The position numbers and the translations under genes are program-made. 64,000 bases of DNA from Bimuria novae-zelandiae CBS 107.79. Its lineage: Eukaryota; Ascomycota; Dothideomycetes; Pleosporales; Didymosphaeriaceae. Positions within the stretch are counted from its first letter, which is position 1. Each line of letters starts with the position of its first letter. The notes beneath the pieces are model-generated. The model worked only from the letters and a program-made list of their open reading frames with translations. It had not been told where the DNA came from and did no database searches. The stretch is from assembly GCA_010015655.1 (NCBI GenBank), contig ML976773.1:45766-109765 (forward strand), read 5' to 3'. Of this stretch, positions 33,529 through 43,975 are shown in pieces.

Positions 33529-34932
33529 CTATATCCATTTCCAAGCAAAGCCCACCTGTACATGCCGCGATCCGACGAAGAGACACCCGCTCACAAACAT
33601 AGCAAGACCCGCAAAGATCTGCATGTACAAGTACCCTCCACGATCCTCTTGGATCAAAGCACCAGCGATCGGCGTCCCGATCAAAGCCCCGATACCATAC
33701 ATGAACCAATTCGTCCCATTTCTCGTTCCGATCTTTTTAATGTCGGAGATCTGAGCAACTAACGAGCTCGTAAGCGCAACGTACGCTCCGCTTGTGAACC
33801 CCACCAGCACAGCAAACACGATGAACGATGCCGCGGCATCCGCAGGTATCCATGCAGCAAGTACGAACAAAGATGATAAGAACGTCGTGATGATCATAGT
33901 GTTGAAGCGACCTGCGCGATCGGCTACCCATCCGGCCACGACACGCCCGACGACGCTCGAGGCGTTGAGCATGGAGAGCAGATAGTCCGCGATGCTACTG
34001 CGGACTCCGTCGCGGCGTGCGTTCAGTGTGATGAACGTGCCGGGCTGGTACACCGCCAACGCGAAGAAAAAGCACGCCGCGGTCAGAAACAAAAACGGTG
34101 GTTCTTGAAGGGGTTCCACGAAATCCATAGGATGCGGTTTCTTCGCGACATGCGTGAGGCGCGACTTCAACAGCGCATTGGTGAGCAGCAAGAGGCCCAG
34201 GAAGACAAAGCCGACCGCACGCAGCGCCCAGCTGAAGCCCACCCTGTCGTAAATGTGGTTTACCATAATGCTATAAAAATTCCCACCCGTTAGTATACGC
34301 TTATTCGATGGAGATGAAAGCCGGATTAGGATGGAATGTAATGAATTGGACTCGACGTACGGAATAACCACACCCCCCACAGCGGACCCCGCTGAAGACA
34401 CGCCCAACGCCAGCGCCCTATGCCTCCCAAACCACGTCGCAATACAATTCGACGCTGAGAAAAAGATGGCACCCCCGCCAATCCCCGTACACACCGACTG
34501 CGCCAGCACAAAGTGCCAGTACCGCGTCGACACGCTCATCATCATGACGCCCAGCACCTGCAGCACGCTCCCGGCCGCCATGATCCAGCGCGGCCCGTAC
34601 GAGTCAAACAACTTCCCCGTCACCGGTGCGCTGACGAACATGAGGAAGGACTGCAGAGAAATGATCCAGCCGATGGCGCTGGGCGAGTAGCTGGGGAGCA
34701 GAGAGGTTTGGTAGATGGTTTGGAAGACGCCGGCCGTGTTGTTCCAGCCCACGCTCGTGAACATGGCGCACCATCCGGCGAGGACGACGCTCCATGCTGT
34801 GAGGCCGCCGTCGGGGGCTTCCGTTGATGTTTGTGCGGGTTGGTCGGCGACGATGCCGGCGGTTTGGGGTGGTTCTACGGGCGGTTTTTCTGTGGTGGAG
34901 GGCGGAGCCGTTGGGTCACGTGAGACACTCAT
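33529..34932 (-). CDS. MFS transporter, monocarboxylate (MCT/MCH) type
   Basis: Plasma-membrane major facilitator of the fungal MCT-like group (MCH/riboflavin-transporter relatives). Two exons, 34932-34361 and 34270-33529, about 437 residues. The 90-bp intron is in frame and stop-free but adds a hydrophilic insert (ESNSLHSILIRLSSPSNKR) in the middle of a membrane segment, and it has good splice sites (GTACGT...TTATAG). Evidence: the family signature PDGGLTAWSVVLAGW before TM1, SYGPRWIMAAGSVLQVLGVM, GIGGGAIFFSASNCIATWFG, GRVVAGWVADRAGRFN and 11-12 hydrophobic segments. ATG at 34932 is used; the longer frame begins GTG. It lies on the same strand as, and downstream of, the GH94 phosphorylase, so a role in importing a small organic or aldonic acid is possible but unproven. 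Confidence 0.9.
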   Translation of the reverse strand: MSVSRDPTAPPSTTEKPPVEPPQTAGIVADQPAQTSTEAPDGGLTAWSVVLAGWCAMFTSVGWNNTAGVFQTIYQTSLLPSYSPSAIGWIISLQSFLMFVSAPVTGKLFDSYGPRWIMAAGSVLQVLGVMMMSVSTRYWHFVLAQSVCTGIGGGAIFFSASNCIATWFGRHRALALGVSSAGSAVGGVVIPYVESNSLHSILIRLSSPSNKRILTGGNFYSIMVNHIYDRVGFSWALRAVGFVFLGLLLLTNALLKSRLTHVAKKPHPMDFVEPLQEPPFLFLTAACFFFALAVYQPGTFITLNARRDGVRSSIADYLLSMLNASSVVGRVVAGWVADRAGRFNTMIITTFLSSLFVLAAWIPADAAASFIVFAVLVGFTSGAYVALTSSLVAQISDIKKIGTRNGTNWFMYGIGALIGTPIAGALIQEDRGGYLYMQIFAGLAMFVSGCLFVGSRHVQVGFAWKWI

Positions 34933-35298
34933 GGCCACTGCCTTGATGATCTGGAACGATTAGGATGGAAGTAGAGGGGAATTTGAGGTAGTATCGTGAG
35001 AAATATCGTCATGGATGATCTCGTACTTGTTCTGGCGCAGATCTGGTCTGGGTTCAGATCCACTTTTGTTGCGGGAAGCGATGTCGGCAGATCAGGCTCC
35101 GGGAATAAGATGTCCATGGAGTTAACGTTAACTACTTGCGCGTAGATTATTCCCGCTGGAATATTAACGCGTGAACTCTCACTCAAATAGAACATGAACC
35201 TTACAACCTCAGTATTTTCAGAGATGAGTTGTGATTATTCCGTAATGGAAATACAGACTTTTATCCACACTCCCACGCAGCAGGTTTACATTCCCATC
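34933..35298. other. Spacer between GH94 gene and MFS gene
   Basis: 366 bp holding the MFS promoter and the GH94 3' end. No ORF of note. It contains TTAAC/GTTAAC motifs near 35.12-35.13 kb. Confidence 0.5.
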
Positions 35299-37677
35299 CT
35301 ACTCCCGCGGCACCTCAACCCCTACCTTATACGTCTTGCCCGCCTCTATCCCCTTAATAACTCCGCCATCCACTACCTTCCCATCAACCACAACCTTCAC
35401 TTCCCGCCCCTCCCCCCTCTTCACATCAACCTCAAACGTCGCGCCCCTAAACAGCCTCGTAACCCTAATCCCCTCCCACGCCTTCGGCAACATGGGTCTA
35501 ACGCTCAACCCATCCCTCATCCCCTTCAACCCACACAACCCCTCCACCAGCGCCCTATACACCCAGCTCACCGTCCCGGTATTGAAAAGCTGACTACTCC
35601 GCCCCGCCGTGCGCGGATACAACTTATACCCGCCGCGGTAGTAATTCGGGATGTACACAGGCAGCTGTCCACGCTGGAGATAGTCTGCTTCGGTCGGGCC
35701 GGGGATCATCTGGCGGAGCACCGTATATGCGCGGTCGGCCTGCGCGATGCTGTACAGCGCCCACACGTAGAAGGCGCCGGCGTGGTTGTACACGCTGCCG
35801 TTCTCGCCCTGGCCAGGGTACTTTTGCGTGACGCGGCCGACATCCTCGCGCATGGCGGTGTAGGGCGGGGCGAACATGAGGACGCCGTAGGGCGTGCTGA
35901 GCTGGTTGTCGACCTCGCTGAGCAGCTTGGTAATCTTATCGGGGTCAGCGGCGCCGCCGAGGATGGACCACGCCTGGGGGTTGAGCCAGATGCGGCCTTC
36001 CTTGTCCTCCTTGATGCCAAAAGTGACGTTGTCATCGGTGATGCCACGGGCGTACCAGGAGCCGTCCCAGAAGTGCTTGTTCGCGCAGTTGTTGACTTCG
36101 TCGGCGCCGGTGCGGTATTTCTGCGCGACGGAGGAGGCGCCTGTGGCATCGCAGACGGAGGCCCAGAGGTTGAGCGCATAGGCGGTGGCGACGGTGAGCC
36201 AGCCTGAGACGCCGATGCCTTTGGGTCCGACCATGTTCATGGGGTCGCACCAATCACCTTGGGCGATGTAACTGAGACCACGGCGATCACGGGCGGATAG
36301 TAACCAGTTCATTGCGCGACTAAAGCGCTCGAATACGGTGTAGGTGTCGCCGTGCATGCCGGTGACCTTCTCGTCAAGGAGGGCGTAATCGCCAGTTTCG
36401 CCGAGGTAGATCTCCAGAATGATTGGAAGCCAAACGCAATGGTCCGTGTGCGGAATCTGGTTAATGTACTTGAGCTCAGCTCCTTCCACCAGCAAGATAC
36501 CGTCCGGCATTGCGCCAGTCTTCTCCTGCTGCGAGACTGCCTTAACGATGGCAGCGCGTGTTACTTCGGGCTTGATGAAACTCATACCCATATTGTCTTG
36601 CAGATAGTTTCGCGTCTGGGGATCGGTCGTAAGACGGTTCACATCTCCATGGTAGTAAACCTGTCGGGGAAGCCAGTTGTTGACGAAGTTATCAAGACCC
36701 TTGTCCGGCGTCTCAATCTTCAAAGCACCACTTCCTCTTGCGATGTAGTCCTGATACTCCTTTGCGGTCTTTGCAAACTGCTCTTTACCCAGGTATTTGC
36801 TCTTCATGTGAAGAATCTCTGCATCATCATACGCGGGGCCGAACAGGAATCTGTATTCTCGCTTCTCATCCGCTTTCAATGCGACTCGATATTGGACGAC
36901 CGCAGTTGGAGTCTCGTAGCGAGAATCGCTATTGCTCAGTTGCTCGTCTCTAATGGCTTCCGGATACTGCAAGCATCCTTCGCGCTCAAAAGCCCATTGC
37001 CTCGCCTCCCACGCAACCGGCTTCTCTTCACAGAGGAAGTATGTCTTGTCCTTGAGGTACTTTGTTTTCGGATAGTCCTCAGCTTTTTGGTAAGGCGTCT
37101 TGCAACTACCCACAATACCGCCAACTTTCTCATTGTACTCCGCCTCTTGGCTCATCCAAGACATGTAGCCTAGCGGGAAGTAAGGGTAAATACTCAGCTT
37201 CCGATCACGGCCCGAGACATTGGTGACTTTGACAGACCACAGCTCCGCTACGTCGTTCGTAGGGATGTGAAAAGACATCTTAACACGGACTCCGAGGGAC
37301 TGAGCAGTCCAGGAAATATCGCTTTTGCCTGCGGAAAATATGAACTCGTCGCCCTCACCGTCCAGCTTGCGTCGAACAGGCTCATACGGCGCCGAGAAGA
37401 TTTCGCCGTTGTCCTCGTCCTTGATGTAGACGAAGCGACCAGAGTGATGGGCGTAGTAGTTCTGCTCCGGTTGCATAAATGTCTTTGCTTCTAAGTTCGG
37501 AGCGTAGGCGTATTTTGCAGGTTCAGGCTGCATGTATTGAGAGGTCGCATAACCTCGACACGTCACTTGGATCATCATTTTCTGGTTCCACAGGAAACCG
37601 CCAGCTTTCGGCATGGCCGTTGGGCTTGTGAGCTCATATCGGTCGCCATCTGGGGTTGCTTGGAGAAGAGGTGCCAT
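35299..37677 (-). CDS. GH94 phosphorylase, probably cellobionic acid phosphorylase
   Basis: Inverting phosphorylase of family GH94. The best match from memory is the cellobionic acid phosphorylase group (Neurospora NdvB), which splits cellobionate with phosphate into glucose-1-phosphate and gluconate. That lets the cell use the oxidised disaccharide released by lytic polysaccharide monooxygenases and cellobiose dehydrogenase. Single 792-residue exon with no signal peptide, so it is probably cytosolic. Motifs: N-terminal beta-sandwich start ERYEL-like ([20 protein letters not shown]), [11 protein letters not shown], then in the (alpha/alpha)6 barrel [52 protein letters not shown] and [11 protein letters not shown] (general acid Asp near 478). 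The C-part has [20 protein letters not shown]. Exact substrate is inferred. The absence of introns contrasts with most neighbours. Confidence 0.9.
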   Translation of the reverse strand: MAPLLQATPDGDRYELTSPTAMPKAGGFLWNQKMMIQVTCRGYATSQYMQPEPAKYAYAPNLEAKTFMQPEQNYYAHHSGRFVYIKDEDNGEIFSAPYEPVRRKLDGEGDEFIFSAGKSDISWTAQSLGVRVKMSFHIPTNDVAELWSVKVTNVSGRDRKLSIYPYFPLGYMSWMSQEAEYNEKVGGIVGSCKTPYQKAEDYPKTKYLKDKTYFLCEEKPVAWEARQWAFEREGCLQYPEAIRDEQLSNSDSRYETPTAVVQYRVALKADEKREYRFLFGPAYDDAEILHMKSKYLGKEQFAKTAKEYQDYIARGSGALKIETPDKGLDNFVNNWLPRQVYYHGDVNRLTTDPQTRNYLQDNMGMSFIKPEVTRAAIVKAVSQQEKTGAMPDGILLVEGAELKYINQIPHTDHCVWLPIILEIYLGETGDYALLDEKVTGMHGDTYTVFERFSRAMNWLLSARDRRGLSYIAQGDWCDPMNMVGPKGIGVSGWLTVATAYALNLWASVCDATGASSVAQKYRTGADEVNNCANKHFWDGSWYARGITDDNVTFGIKEDKEGRIWLNPQAWSILGGAADPDKITKLLSEVDNQLSTPYGVLMFAPPYTAMREDVGRVTQKYPGQGENGSVYNHAGAFYVWALYSIAQADRAYTVLRQMIPGPTEADYLQRGQLPVYIPNYYRGGYKLYPRTAGRSSQLFNTGTVSWVYRALVEGLCGLKGMRDGLSVRPMLPKAWEGIRVTRLFRGATFEVDVKRGEGREVKVVVDGKVVDGGVIKGIEAGKTYKVGVEVPRE

Positions 37678-40526
37678 TTTCGATGTTTGAACAGCCTGAG
37701 CGAGGTTTCAGAAAGACTGTTTTGGAGCCAATACGTGGCATGGTTGTTCAATTGTGTTGTAGCCGACATGGCACAGCAAGGGCTTGGCTTACTAATTATT
37801 TAGTACGTGCGGACAAGAGTCAATGAGACGCAACGATGGATTTTGTACAGGCGCAACCTCTGACAACGATTTGCTTGCCTTGTTGGGATGACGAAGCACG
37901 AGTCAGAAAGGACACTGACTTGAAAGTGCAAGTGAATGATGGAAAGTCGAAGGTGAGACGAATCCTACAACAGAATGCAGCGTGCTCAATGAAAGGAACG
38001 ACAGAGTGGAAACTCGGCAGCGTTCCGTAGGATGTTCTTATAAGGTTGTCGTGTTGGTAGCCACGAAAAGCACGCGTGGGGCTTAGCGAGTGGGGCGAAT
38101 CCTGGAAAAGTACATGTCCAAGACGGAGACGGCTTTACCGGTCCGTGTACCCTCTGCCGGCTTGTCAATATTTGGCTTTGCAAATTGAGCCACCGGCAGA
38201 TCAAACGTTCAACAATTGTCTTTACGCTTCAGAGTGTTGAGTAAGCCAACGATCGATGAGTATTGCGCGCCTTTGCCAAGTGCCGGAGTGTTGCTTTGCA
38301 TCGTCATAGTGGAGCAATTAGGCACGCCTTTGTGCCGTGTTACACACGCTGGGGATGAAAGCGATGGCACAACTGAGGGGACATGCAGTTGAAGCCTACG
38401 TTCACCAAAGATACGACGTATGCGACGGATAAAATGCCTTCCACGTGGCTCGGAAGTTTAATCGCAGTGTGAGTGGTTCGCATAACATGCACGACATTGA
38501 CCAAGCATTCGTGTAACAGGAGATAACGGTCGAGAGGCCAAGGTCCAGGTTGTCGGAAGCAGGATACCGAAGATATTTGTATGGTGTCCGTGTTTATGAC
38601 TTTTCTGGGCTCGATCTTGGCAACCTGGAAGCCGTGGGTCAAGCGTTTCCTTACATCGGAATATTGTTGATATTGCTTGCTAGTAGCAATTCCATAGCGA
38701 CTTCTCCGAACCTTCTATTGAAAAGAAGTAGTGAAGAAGAATAAATGTCTGAGGTTGAAACGAGCGCCAATCCCATCTGTGCCGCCCTCCCATCCTCACT
38801 TGCGCAAAGAGGATGAGCGACCGGAAAGGGCGCCAGAGAGACTCACGTGTTGATCTAGGGCGCTGCCTTTGTCCAAAAGCCATTCGTCTAATCGTAAGAC
38901 TAGATGTTGGCTCAAAGGCCGGCTTGATGGACCCACAAATGAAGTCCGAAGACGACATCTGCGAAGCGCCCAGAGAGTCGGCGTTGGACGCCTGCCGGTA
39001 TCATGCTGCCGCTGGGCCAGTTGCTGATCAGGGACATGATGCGTGAATGGAGAAGGAAAGTTACAGATTGTGACAGCCTGCATCACACATATGGGTTGCG
39101 GATTCACGTCATGCCTGCAAGCGTTGTTAGTGACTTTCAAGGAAGGAGTGTTGAGGCACGGCTCACTAATTGACAGTACAGTGAATCCGACTTAGCATAA
39201 CAGACTCCACAAGCGCTCATGCGCAGCGGAAGTATGCGAGACGGTATACGTTCATCCCCGATGTCAAGTTTGGTGGCATAGTGATGAAGTTCAGGGAAAG
39301 AATGATCGCGCTCGAGAAAGGAAGGGTCCTTTAGCGCAACTGGCACGTGCACTCCTATTCTAGACTAGCGTCATTGGCAGATCCCCAGGCGCGATGCGCC
39401 ATCGAACGGCTGCCTCCGTCATTTCTATGCCTTTACATTCGAAACACAAAAAACATTACAGAGCTTAAACTACAGTCGAGCTACCCTATTAAATCCTTCA
39501 TTCTCAATCCCCTTTACCTTGCCTTACAGCCTCGCAGCCTCACAGCAAATCTCCTTCGGTAATCCACTTCCCTTACCCGTCACGAGTTCGTGCGCGACGT
39601 CGCCAAGGCATTCCAAGGCTCCTCTCTCGACCGCTGCTCAAGCCATAGGCAAAGGTTGACGACGGATCTTTCCTCATGCCCCTTCGTAGAAGGCAATGGC
39701 GCTGAGAGTTGCGATCTGGGAGCCGCTTGCGGAGGCGTGTATTTGATGCGAATGTTCATACTTTGATCGGCCCGCGAGCTATGTGTAGAATCGTGACGCT
39801 GAGCAAAGTTTAGCCAGATTTGGGGTTATGGGGTGGCGCGATGTACCTTCAATTCAGTCATGGTGTTACGCAAGTGCTTGATTGGCTTGGCCCTGGGAGA
39901 CGGGGTTGTTGCGAGGTGCGAATGTAGAGGGATGTGAGAATACAGTCTGGTGCGAGTAATTGTGAATTGAGTTGCTTTCTGCATCGAAAGAGCAATCGAC
40001 TCGAGTAACATACGCCGTCTTATATCTTTCTACAGCACGCGTCCTCCTCTCCTGCATCTTCACCTGAAGCCGCCACACCCACACCTCACCACCAACCTCA
40101 GGCCACGTCCAACTCACCGAACAAAGAAACACCGCCGCCCTGTATATCCGCCACGCAAGATCAGATCGCGCAGTATGCAGCTAGTGTTTCAGGTGAACCT
40201 GTCCTATTCCAGATCGAGAAAGTGTGTCCCGTAAACCGGTCAGTGCCTCATCCGTCATACTACAGTAAGCCGCTAGGCACGCGAAGAACAAGAATTTTCA
40301 AAAATGTTGGGAGTACAATGCAGGTGAACGTTGTGACGGGGGCGTCTATGTGTTCAGTGATGTTGTTGGGTATATAGTAGTACAGATTGGAGCCCAGTCA
40401 ATGGCTGAGAATCCGCAATTCGGGACATTACATTACGTCGCTTCATGAGCACGCTCCAGGCGCGTCGCGCACGCAGTGCGCATCCATGTTCGTCATCATT
40501 ACAATAAACATTAGAGAAGGAAAATC
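37678..40526. other. Gene-poor region, 2.8 kb
   Basis: Upstream of the GH94 gene. Many short frames on both strands, none with family-like sequence. It probably holds the GH94 promoter on the left. I see no RNA gene or transposon ends. Confidence 0.45.
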
Positions 40527-41988
40527 TTAGTAGTGACTAGGCTGGTTGTAGTCGTTACTGAACGCGTTCATCAGCATGTCGTAGTCCAGCGTGACCACAT
40601 TAGTCGGCTGAACAGGGTCCTCGGGAATGGTGCCCAGAAAGGTAGTGTAGCTCGGCGCATCGATCTGTTCGTAATCGGGTGTAGAATATGAAGCTGAATA
40701 TGATGGTGACTGTTGGGCCAGATGGGGCGGATAAGGGTCTTTCGCAGGAACAGGCGGTGGTGCACTTGGCAGTTCCCTCACACGAAGGCCCGTTTCGAAC
40801 GCTAGCCTCGCGATGCTGGTGGCATCCTGAGGGAACGTATAAAACTCGAGCAGATCTTGCAGTTGAGGCTGTGCGTGGGTGTCCGGATAACCTTCGGATC
40901 GGCCTGTGATCGATTGTTTCCACGAGAACGGATTCTGCGTTCGCTGCTTGCTCTCAAGTATTTGACACCATGCCTGGAGTATCTCTGGTCGTTGCAACAA
41001 GGACCAGATTACTCGTGAATGCTTCCAATTTTCCATGGTGCGCCTGTCTTTCTCGAAATGCTCGGCGATATGATTGCATCTCTCCGCCCAGTTTGTACTG
41101 AAGTGGACACAGAAGCCACATCCCCACCCCGTCCTTGCCACGCGCTTCCTCCTTGCGAGTTCGACATGCCGTTTTGACAGACATACTTGACATCGATGAC
41201 TCTTTCGATGGTGATGAATGAAGTCTTTGTCGAGGAAGTAGATGTTCGAGCAATTGTCACACTCGAAGGATTCAAAGCGCTCTTGGTACGCCATCTCGTG
41301 TCTTTTCCAATCGTACTTTTCACGGAAGCCTTTACCACATGCAGTGCACCAGTACCGTGACTCTTTTGCGGAATGTTGAGACCGTTTTGGACGCGATATG
41401 CAAGTCAGGAATGGCTCACTTTCTTGCGCAGGTTTCTGTTGGTGAGCTCGTTTAGCAGGCAAGGGCGATAGGGCCTCATATGGTGGTGGCAGCGATTCGA
41501 TAGGAGACTGCGCATCCGGGAACCGCTCTGCTTGAGCATTGTAGTGCTCTGGAGCGAAATCGGAAAACTGAGACCAAGTGGTGTTCGCAGAACCGACAGA
41601 ACTGCGAGCTTGCCACAAAGAGAAAACGCTGCCGTCCGAGGATCTTTGAACAGAGGAGTGGTTCGATTGCGCGGATGCAGATTGATGCCGTTGGTGGGAG
41701 CTATGCGATAGGTTCTGAAGACCCATCGTAGGGTAGTTCATGGAGTAGCCGAATGGTAGTGCTATGACAGCGTCAACAAGGTCGTCTTAAATCGTCTCAA
41801 GGCTGCGAGTGAAGTAAGAACTCACCAGAAGCATTTTGGTTGCCATACGCTGGCTGGCCATGCGAGATATATTGTTGCTGCTGCGCTTCGAAATACGCGC
41901 CAGGCGTTGTTTCGAAACCCATCTCTTCACTCTCAGCTGCGCCTTCGAATATAAATGACGAAGATGCGTCCGAATAATGACGCGCCAT
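40527..41988 (-). CDS. C2H2 zinc-finger protein, fungal regulator type
   Basis: Two exons, 41988-41826 and 41761-40527, with a 64-bp intron, about 465 residues. Residues 1-185 are disordered and rich in Ser, Gln and Pro. Two adjacent fingers follow near 193-245. The first, YWCTACGKGFREKYDWKRHE, has Cys-Cys and one His, but Gln stands where the second His would be (HEMAYQERF). The second, CDNCSNIYFLDKDFIHHHRK followed by SHRCQVC, is complete. A Cys-rich stretch follows (GWGCGFCVHFSTNWAERCNH), where one more atypical finger could form (C..C, H...H). The C-terminus is Pro/Tyr-rich and acidic. This layout is common in uncharacterised Pezizomycotina transcription factors. DNA targets are unknown. 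Confidence 0.85.
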
Positions 41989-42904
41989 GGTCTAACCAAC
42001 AATAACAGAAAACAGGCAGATGATTAAGATCAAAGCATAGAGGAAGAACGTGTACTCGCTGCCTCAGGGAGGAAAAGACAACTCCATGTTTAACAAACCA
42101 TCTCGATCGCGCAGAGGGTCCTTGGGGCTGAGGCCTCTCTCGAAGCAAGGGCAAGCGTGCATTCACCTGAAACGTTGCGCCTGTTGGCGGCCGCGTTTCG
42201 TTTCAAAACTTCGGCACCGGGCCAGTGGGATGACGTGCGGGCCAGTGTGGAATGCACTGCCGACGCAATGGCTTTCGTGCGCTCAAACGAGCGCCGCCAC
42301 TGTGCAACGCAAATGTTTGCTTTTTTAACAAGTGAGCGTGCTAGGAGTGGACAAGTTGCCAGAACGAAGGGGGCGCTGTTGGGGCTGTTGTGTGTTCAGA
42401 TAGTTGGCGAAGAGGCTGGGGGGAAGGCTGAAACGGAAGCCAGACCCCACGCCGTTCGCCAATGCCATCCACCTATTTGGTACTAGTATCAGGTCATCAT
42501 TGGGCACATCGTATTGACATCCGCGCATACCCCAGACGTTCTCTCTTAGGAAGGGGTATTTTTGATATTCTCTTGCGCATTTCGATTGACCGCTTCGAGA
42601 GCTCGCGGACTCGTGCAGCCATTGTAGGGCCAATTTATCCATCTTACGAAAATAAATGCAGGAGCAATCCTCCCTAGCCTAATTGTTAAAAACCTTGGTA
42701 CTACTTCATCGGCTACGAATTCGTGATGACTTGCAATTCTATACCAAAGTTGCATGCCTTGAGTAGCTTTTGCACTGCTAATAAGCGTCTTCGTTTTACT
42801 TTTCGATAGCTGCCAACTCTTTGAAGATGGTCATGCGCTACATGGTGTAGGATTTCGCGTCTTCTCGATGCGTAGCTGGAGCGTGAACGACTCGTGGAGC
42901 GCGG
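41989..42904. other. Intergenic, C2H2 gene promoter side
   Basis: 0.9 kb between the starts/ends of two minus-strand genes. No supported ORF. Confidence 0.5.
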
Positions 42905-43732
42905 CTACTGATCACCGCCAAGCTGGTCGTGGCGTTGAAGAATTGCTGTATGCTGGTCAGCAACAGGTTCGTGTATAGTGACGAATGGATCGTCCTGGAG
43001 AACTAACGAGCTGCGCGAGAAGGTCGTAGAAGAGGAGGAACCTCCCAGCCGGTTCGGGCCACGTGGCTGGAGCGTTGCTTCAGTGAGTTGACCTCGGCGG
43101 GCAGCTTGGTGTTTCCGACGTAGCTCGGGCTTGCCAACTGGAAGTCGGAACTTCGGTGGAAGGTGACACGCGGAATCAGAAGCCAATCCACAGCGGAGCG
43201 CGGAGACATGGTCAATGTAGGTCTGTGGACGCTTCTCGGCGATCCGCTCGTCGTGCAACATCCTGCCGGCATCGGTGACGGAGCGAATGCGAACCATACG
43301 TTTTCGGGCCGGTGCCAGCAGGTTCTCTAGACCCTTGGGTTTGGGGCGGGATAGCTTCAAGTTCTTTGCAAAATGGACTGCCAAAGCCGAGTTTTCTGAA
43401 TCGCTATCATAGGCCGCATCATCACTCTCTTCGGTGGTGTCATGGGGTCCATCGCGGTATCGAGAAGAGAGCTGGATGGGATCACAGCTGTAAGATGTCA
43501 CGGGGCGCTCTGCAGCCTGCGAGTCTCCGCTTTCCTCAGTAGCACCAGCAGGGCTGCCAGCGGTATTATCACCTGACATACGGTCCATCCATTTGTCGGC
43601 TCGGTCGTGAGCTGTGTCGGGGACTCCGGCGAAAGGGTCATTCGGGTCAAACGCATGTTCGGATAGGAGCGTCTTCATGAGCGGAGATGGCGAGACCGGT
43701 GGATTATGGTTCTGCCCTACGGCTTGGTCCAT
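42905..43732 (-). CDS. Hypothetical disordered protein, 275 aa
   Basis: A clean ATG-to-stop frame of 275 residues with balanced, non-repetitive composition. I do not recognise it. The N-terminal half is acidic and Ser/Thr-rich (TTEESDDAAYDSDSENSALA). The middle is basic (LLAPARKRMVRIRSVTDAGR), followed by DERIAEKRPQTYIDHVSALR, and the C-terminus has a basic patch (KPELRRKHQAARRG). There is no signal peptide or membrane segment. The acidic-then-basic layout would suit a nuclear protein, which is speculation. Its promoter side contains the degenerate 108-bp repeat. Confidence 0.55.
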   Translation of the reverse strand: MDQAVGQNHNPPVSPSPLMKTLLSEHAFDPNDPFAGVPDTAHDRADKWMDRMSGDNTAGSPAGATEESGDSQAAERPVTSYSCDPIQLSSRYRDGPHDTTEESDDAAYDSDSENSALAVHFAKNLKLSRPKPKGLENLLAPARKRMVRIRSVTDAGRMLHDERIAEKRPQTYIDHVSALRCGLASDSACHLPPKFRLPVGKPELRRKHQAARRGQLTEATLQPRGPNRLGGSSSSTTFSRSSLVLQDDPFVTIHEPVADQHTAILQRHDQLGGDQ

Positions 43733-43751
43733 ATTGTGGATATAGGAAGTA

Positions 43752-43975
43752 TGGGTGGGCCGAGCAGAGGCTGTCGGTATGTTGGGGCCGGAGAAGAGGG
43801 AGGTGTAGCTTCAACCTGGCCGTTGTCTGGGTTGATACAGTAGAGTCTCGTGGGGTGGGGCGAGCTGGAGGCTGGGGGCTGTCGGGGTGCAGTGACCTAG
43901 GAAGAGGAAGGCGTAGCTTCAACTTGACCGTTGTGGGTTGACACAGGAGAGTCGCACGTGGTGTGGACGAGGATG
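43752..43975 (+). repeat. Degenerate tandem duplication, ~108-bp unit
   Basis: GTGTAGCTTCAACCTGGCCG at about 43.80 kb is repeated as GCGTAGCTTCAACTTGACCG at about 43.91 kb. Matching flanks are GGCCGAGCAGAGGCTGTCGG versus GGGCGAGCTGGAGGCTGGGG before, and GTTGATACAGTAGAGTC versus GTTGACACAGGAGAGTC after. Boundaries are approximate. Confidence 0.75.
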
